Assembly (NCBI GenBank): GCA_023614405.1
Contig: CM042696.1
Location: 335,659,211 to 335,723,210, forward strand
Origin: Avena insularis
Lineage: Eukaryota > Streptophyta > Magnoliopsida > Poales > Poaceae
Reading direction: 5' to 3'
DNA: 64,000 bases
Shown here: one piece after another, positions 60,233 through 64,000 of the stretch
How positions within the stretch are numbered: the stretch's first letter is position 1
How the letters are laid out: every line of letters starts with the position of its first letter
Made by a program: the position numbers and the translations under genes
The notes under the pieces: model-generated
The model's database searches: none
The model's input: the letters and a program-made list of their open reading frames with translations, nothing else
What the model was told of the DNA's origin: nothing

Positions 60233-60340
60233 GAGTCTTGCCTTGTTCCTTACAACAATGCCATTTTCATCTTGCTTATTCTTAAAAATCCACTTTGTGC
60301 CGATAACATTGCGGCAATCCTTGGGCTTCTCAACTAATTT

Positions 60341-60989
60341 CTAGACCTTGTTGCGCTTAAAGTTATTTAACTCTTCATGCATAGCAACAACCCAATCCGG
60401 ATCTTCAAGGGCTTCAAACACTTTCTTGGGTTCCACCATGGATATGTGAGCTTGGTGCTCACCAAAGCTTGCTAGCTCCCTTCTTGTGGACACCCTTCGT
60501 CTGAGATCACCTACAACTTTGTCAAGAGTGTGAACCCTTAATTCAATATTCCTATCTGCACGAGCTTTACGACGAAGTTTAATCAACTTGTTGTCTCTTG
60601 GAGGAATAACTTCATCATTTGATTCTTTGTTGGAATTATTAGCTTGGCCTTGATCTCCAGCTTGGTCAACAGGAGATGATGAATCTTGCCCTTGATGTTG
60701 ATCAACAGCCATAACAGGAGGCTGCTGCTGTTCAGGATTTTTAGGGCGGATAATCCGACCGAGGGAGTGGCCAGATAATCCGGCCTAGGAGAACTTGGTC
60801 CATCAGCACTGTCTTGTAGAATTCTGGCTTGAACTGGAGAGGGGCCGGATAATCCAGGGTCAGCCCGAAAATTCGGACTGGGAGTTTCAGCAGATTCTTC
60901 GACGTTGTTACCACTTCTGCCAGTAGGGCTAGGTTGGCCAGATAATTCGGTGTCCACCAGATAATCCGGCCTGGTGCTTCCTGGAGCAT
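60341..60989 (-). pseudogene. Sirevirus integrase-RT linker region with palindrome-derived peptides
   Basis: Low-complexity linker between integrase and RT. The last part (60341-60712) carries VSTRRELASFGEHQAHISMVEP and PDWVVAMHEELNNFKRNKV-like blocks that lead into RT. The stretch 60740-60980 contains six palindrome variants, which when translated give repeated RPDYPA/RIIWP-type peptides in different frames. Frames are broken between the two halves. Confidence 0.65.
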
Positions 60990-61155
60990 TTACTTGATTA
61001 TCTTCGGCAGTTTGTGGGGTTGGTGTAGAGGTTTATCCAACAGTTGGAGCATGTTGAGCTTGTGTCGATGAGGGCTCTACTTGAGTAGAGCAATGTCCTT
61101 CCTGATCCGCCACAAGGTGTTCCTAAATGGGGTGGAAAAATACCACGCCCATTCT

Positions 61156-62181
61156 TCATATGGCATCTTGGGGTATTTCAACATCTGCATCACAAACATT
61201 AACTTGCCCCGCACAGGAGCCATCATTTTCCTTGAACACCACACTATAAGATTCTACAACAGTTCCGGAGAGCTTATTATAGACTCTATAAGTGTGGGAT
61301 TCGGCACCATAACCAACAAAAATGCCTTCTAAGGCCTTAGACTCGAATTTATATAGACGAACTCCTTTGATGAGAAAGAAACACTTACAACCAAATACTC
61401 GGAAGTAGGAGATGTTTGGCTTGTTACCGTTAAGTATTTCATAAGGTGTCTTGTCCAAGATTTTGTGGAGGTAGAGACGGTTGGATGAGTGGCATGCGGT
61501 AGAAATTGCTTCAGCCTAGAAATTATATGGTGACTTGAACTCAGCCAACATTGACCTTTCCATATCCACTAAAGTCCGGTTCTTCCTCTCAGCTACACCA
61601 TTTTGTTGAGGGGTGTACGCAGCGGAATATTGGTGTCTTATCCCCTCTTCACTTAGGAATTCATTTAGAGTGTAGTTCTTGAACTCGGAGCCGTTATCAC
61701 TTCTAATTGCCAATATAGGGACAATGTGTTGATGTTGAACCTCGTTGGCAAAATCAATGACCGTTTGTTGAGTCTCACTCTTCAGCTTGAAGAAATAGAC
61801 CCATGTATAGCTTGAGTAATCATCAACAATTACGAGACAATATTTCTTCCCACCAAGGCTTGCATGAGATGGAGGACCAAATAGGTCCACATGAAGGAGC
61901 TCCAAAATCCTCGTTGATGAAATAATAGTCTTCCGTCGACGGGGAGAGTCATGCAGTTTCCCTTCAACACAAGCCCTGCAAACACGATCTTTGGCAAAGG
62001 AAACATTTTCTTTTAGTCCAAGTATGTGGCCACCCTTGTGAATACTTTGCAAAGTTCTCATGTTGATGTGGGCTAGTCGGTGATTCCATAGCCAATCCCG
62101 CACCAGCCTTTCCGAAAAGACACATCGGGCCTGTAGTGGTTTTTCCCGAGAAGTCCACCACATATAGGTCATTTTCAACAT
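61156..62181 (-). pseudogene. pol: Sirevirus integrase, interrupted by a stop codon
   Basis: It begins with the H-x3-H...C-x2-C zinc finger (HRLAHINM ... VCRACVEGK) at about 61960-62090, then the catalytic core: LLHVDLFGPPSH (first D), IRSDNGSEFKN (second D) and YTPQQNGVAERKNRT (E). An in-frame TAG at 61516-61518 (where copia integrases have a conserved Trp after SPYNF) interrupts it. The same frame resumes and continues to 61156 with TPYEILNGNKP and GCKCFFLI blocks, typical of the copia integrase C-terminal region. Integrase inserts the element's DNA into the genome; this copy would be truncated. Confidence 0.9.
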
Positions 62182-62560
62182 ATCCCATGAAAGCGACCTT
62201 TAGAGACTTGCTCCACAAGAGTACCACCAAATCACCATCAATGAAAACTACGAAGCCCATCTTACCAAGGGCACAAACTGAAAGTAAATTGTAACCGAGG
62301 GTCTCAACAAGCATGACTTCCACGAGAGAGATATTGTGGGCAACCACAACTTTGCCAAGACCCAATACCTCAGATTTTGACTTGTCACCATAGGAGACGG
62401 TTATGTGATCATGGTTTGGCCACATCTCCGAGATGATCTCCTTGCTTCCAGACATATGACTAGTGCACCCGCTACCGAGCACCTATTTGGACCCACCAGA
62501 CGCATAACCCTGCAAGAAAGTTACTTCTTGGTTTTAGGTACCCATTTTTCAATGGGTCCT
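62091..62560 (-). pseudogene. Sirevirus protease remnant and end of gag, active-site Asp lost
   Basis: The protease motif reads LGSGCTSHMSG at about 62450-62482; the family has D-S-G-C-T-S-H-M, so the catalytic Asp codon (GAT/GAC) has become GGT. Just upstream is an in-frame TAG where a Trp is usual. Downstream the frame holds ('VLGLGKVVVAHNISLVEVMLV', 'VALLWSK') until an extra base near 62093 shifts it just before the integrase zinc finger. Upstream, RGPIEKWVPKTK (about 62530-62570) marks the gag C-terminus. Confidence 0.8.
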
Positions 62561-62888
62561 CTCATGTTAGGGAGAAGGCTACATTAACGCTATAGCCATT
62601 GCCCAATCCGACAGAAAGAATCTAAGTTTTATCTGAGGAAGTGGACCGAGAGTCCTCAACGATGCCACACCACCAAGAAGGGAACCATTCAATGACAAAA
62701 GTTAGGCAAGACATGAGTCCTTGCCTTTTGTTAGAAATAATGGGTCTATTCTGTGTGGCCATGTAAGATTTCAGTTTTTCCTTAAATCTCAAATCTTATA
62801 TGTGTGGAAGCCCATATGTGCGGCAGCACATGTTTCTGGCAAGATGAGTGTGAGTTATGTTTAGTCCCACAAAAAAATGGAGGAGAGC
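62561..62888 (-). other. Degraded gag region and undefined junction before the next LTR
   Basis: Gag-like reading is traceable on the minus strand to about 62700 (DSRSTSSDKT). Beyond, from about 62737, the text TGTTAGAAATAATGGGTC... to ...TTTAGTCCCACAAAAAAATGGAGGAGAGC is unrelated. It could be the end of a copia internal region (the last purine-rich run acting as polypurine tract) or another LTR remnant. The boundary is not resolved. Confidence 0.35.
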
Positions 62889-64000
62889 TGAAGGAAATAT
62901 GCCCTGAGAGGCAATAATAAAGTTGTTATTATATATTCCTTATACATGATAGATGTTTATTTTACATGCTAGAAATGTATTGATTCGGAAACATCAATAC
63001 ATGTGTGTTTAATAAACAAAAAGGGTTCCTAGTCATGCCTCTCTTATAGACTAGCTTGTTGATTAACATGATGATCAAGGTTTCCTGATCATGGACATTG
63101 GATGTTGTTAATAACAAGGTCACACCATTGGTGGGATGATGTGATGAACATTCATCCGAAGTATAGCATTATGATCAAGTCATTATGTTTATATTGCTAT
63201 AACATCATACGAAGTAATCTTTATCCTTATACCATGAAATCATGTTAATTGCTAACACCTGAAGAGTATCTTGATAACATCAAACGTTACACCGTAACAG
63301 GGTGACTATAAAGATGGGTTCAGTACTACGAAGGTGTTATGTTGAGGCTCATGGATCAAGAGTGGAATTTTTCAATCCAGATGACGGATAGATATACTCT
63401 GGGCCCTCTCGGTGATATCACATTAGGATAGCTTGCAAGCAAGTGATGTGATCACTAGAATGTTATATCACGGGAACGAGAAAAAAGTGCATGTCAGTAA
63501 CGAGATCAAACTAGGTATGGAGATACCGATGATCGAATCTCGGACATGTAATATATCGAGAGACAAAGAGATTTAGTTACAAGCGTTAAAGGTTCTTACG
63601 ATCACAGGAGTCATCGTTGAATGTGTAGGAGTCAGTACAGATCTCCAGGTCCCGCTGCTGATTATTGATCGGAGGGGTCTCGATCATGTCTGCATTATTC
63701 GTGAACCATAGGGTGGCACACTTAAGAGTTACCGGACACCATTTTGGAGCACATATGTTTCAGACGAAAGAATTGCAAAGCGCAGGAATTGTTTCAATAG
63801 AAACCGGAAATTGTTTCGGGTGAAATTGCAGAAGGTGGTTCTGCATGTGATATTGAAATATTGCAAGGGGCTATATGTGAATGTTTGTTAATTAAAGTAA
63901 TTAACAAAATTCTGAATAAATTTAATAAAAAGAGTTTTATTAAATGAGAGAGCATTAAATTTGGAGAAATTTAATGCATTTAAAGTGGAGACTGTAAAAG
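62889..64000 (+). mobile_element. Angela/WIS-like copia LTR, truncated by window end
   Basis: Starts TGAAGGAAATATGCCCTGAGAGGCAATAATAAAG, close to the opening of Angela/WIS-type LTRs (usually TGTTGGAAATATGCCC). It continues with ACATGCTAGAAATGTATT, CATGGACATTGGATG, GGGCCCTCTCGGTGATATCA (63398-63420) and 'AGGGTGGCACACTTAAG' (63711-63727), in the order seen in such LTRs. No end is reached. Possible left TSD AGAGC at 62884-62888. Whether this is the 5' or the 3' LTR cannot be told. Confidence 0.75.

Larger units (their letters stand above)
54454..62700 (-). mobile_element. Sirevirus-type Ty1-copia element (Maximus-like), 5' part missing
   Basis: On the minus strand the order is end of gag, protease, integrase, RT, RNase H, an additional ORF in the envelope-like position, polypurine tract, and 3' LTR (54454-55797). 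Sirevirus traits: an extra ORF between RNase H and the LTR, several polypurine-tract-like copies, and many copies of a short palindromic motif in LTR and coding region. All ORFs are broken by stops or frameshifts. The 5' end (most of gag, PBS, 5' LTR) is not in the window. It is inserted in the copia LTR at 54453/54454. Maximus-like is a guess from size and host. Confidence 0.8.

Overview
The window reads as intergenic, transposon-packed DNA of a large grass genome, most likely a Triticeae cereal (wheat, barley, rye or a wild relative). The reasons are nested Ty1-copia LTRs opening with the Angela/WIS-type 'GGAAATATGCCC' signature, CACTA transposons with CACTACAAGAAA ends, Stowaway MITEs (CTCCCTCCG... 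ends flanked by TA), a Sirevirus-type copia element, and a chromodomain Gypsy element with 4.2-kb LTRs. There is no bacterial, organellar or rRNA content. No intact transposable-element protein gene is present; the host-gene-like sequences are a disrupted DUF295-like gene, an intronless F-box/zinc-finger gene, a second DUF295-like pseudogene, a two-exon B3-domain gene and a short coiled-coil gene model.

Layout. 1-2151: an LTR-like end, then a DUF295/F-box-associated coding sequence split by an 800-bp hAT-type element that has a perfect 8-bp target-site duplication (TSD). 2152-4260: no gene seen; a two-copy repeat and a SINE-like sequence. 4262-5488: one terminus of a CACTA element built of alternating ~126-bp repeats. 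5489-9174: an LTR/promoter-like stretch, then about 2.5 kb with nothing recognisable. 9175-9652: first part of a copia LTR, interrupted by a CACTA insertion spanning 9653-53743 (TGA TSD on both sides). The LTR resumes at 53744-54453 and is interrupted again by a Sirevirus on the minus strand (from 54454). The Sirevirus sequence is traceable to about 62700. An Angela-type LTR starts at 62889 and runs off the window.

Inside the ~44-kb CACTA interval are: a left terminus homologous to the one at 4262-5488; an F-box/SIAH-type zinc-finger gene (12533-13399, minus); a hAT MITE; a DUF295-like pseudogene with a recognisable intron (about 14760-17220, minus); two large arrays of a ~378-bp repeat (17.6-20.9 kb and 24.7-27.8 kb), one unit of which is interrupted by a Mutator-type MITE with a perfect 9-bp TSD; several Stowaway MITEs; a B3-domain gene (30162-32066); a complete 13.7-kb Tekay/Del-like Gypsy element (33180-46923) with TSD CCTTA; a short coiled-coil gene model (47331-47877); tandem duplications; and a right terminus rich in short 'ACAGTAACAGGCC' repeats. 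No CACTA transposase was recognised.

The insertion order can be read directly: the copia LTR is older than the CACTA and the Sirevirus inserted in it; the Gypsy element is younger than its CACTA surroundings. The most interesting features are the giant gene-carrying CACTA interval, the 378-bp array with its duplicated upstream modules, the dimeric higher-order repeats at CACTA termini, and the palindromic GGATTATCC motif of the Sirevirus, which recurs in both its LTR and its coding region.
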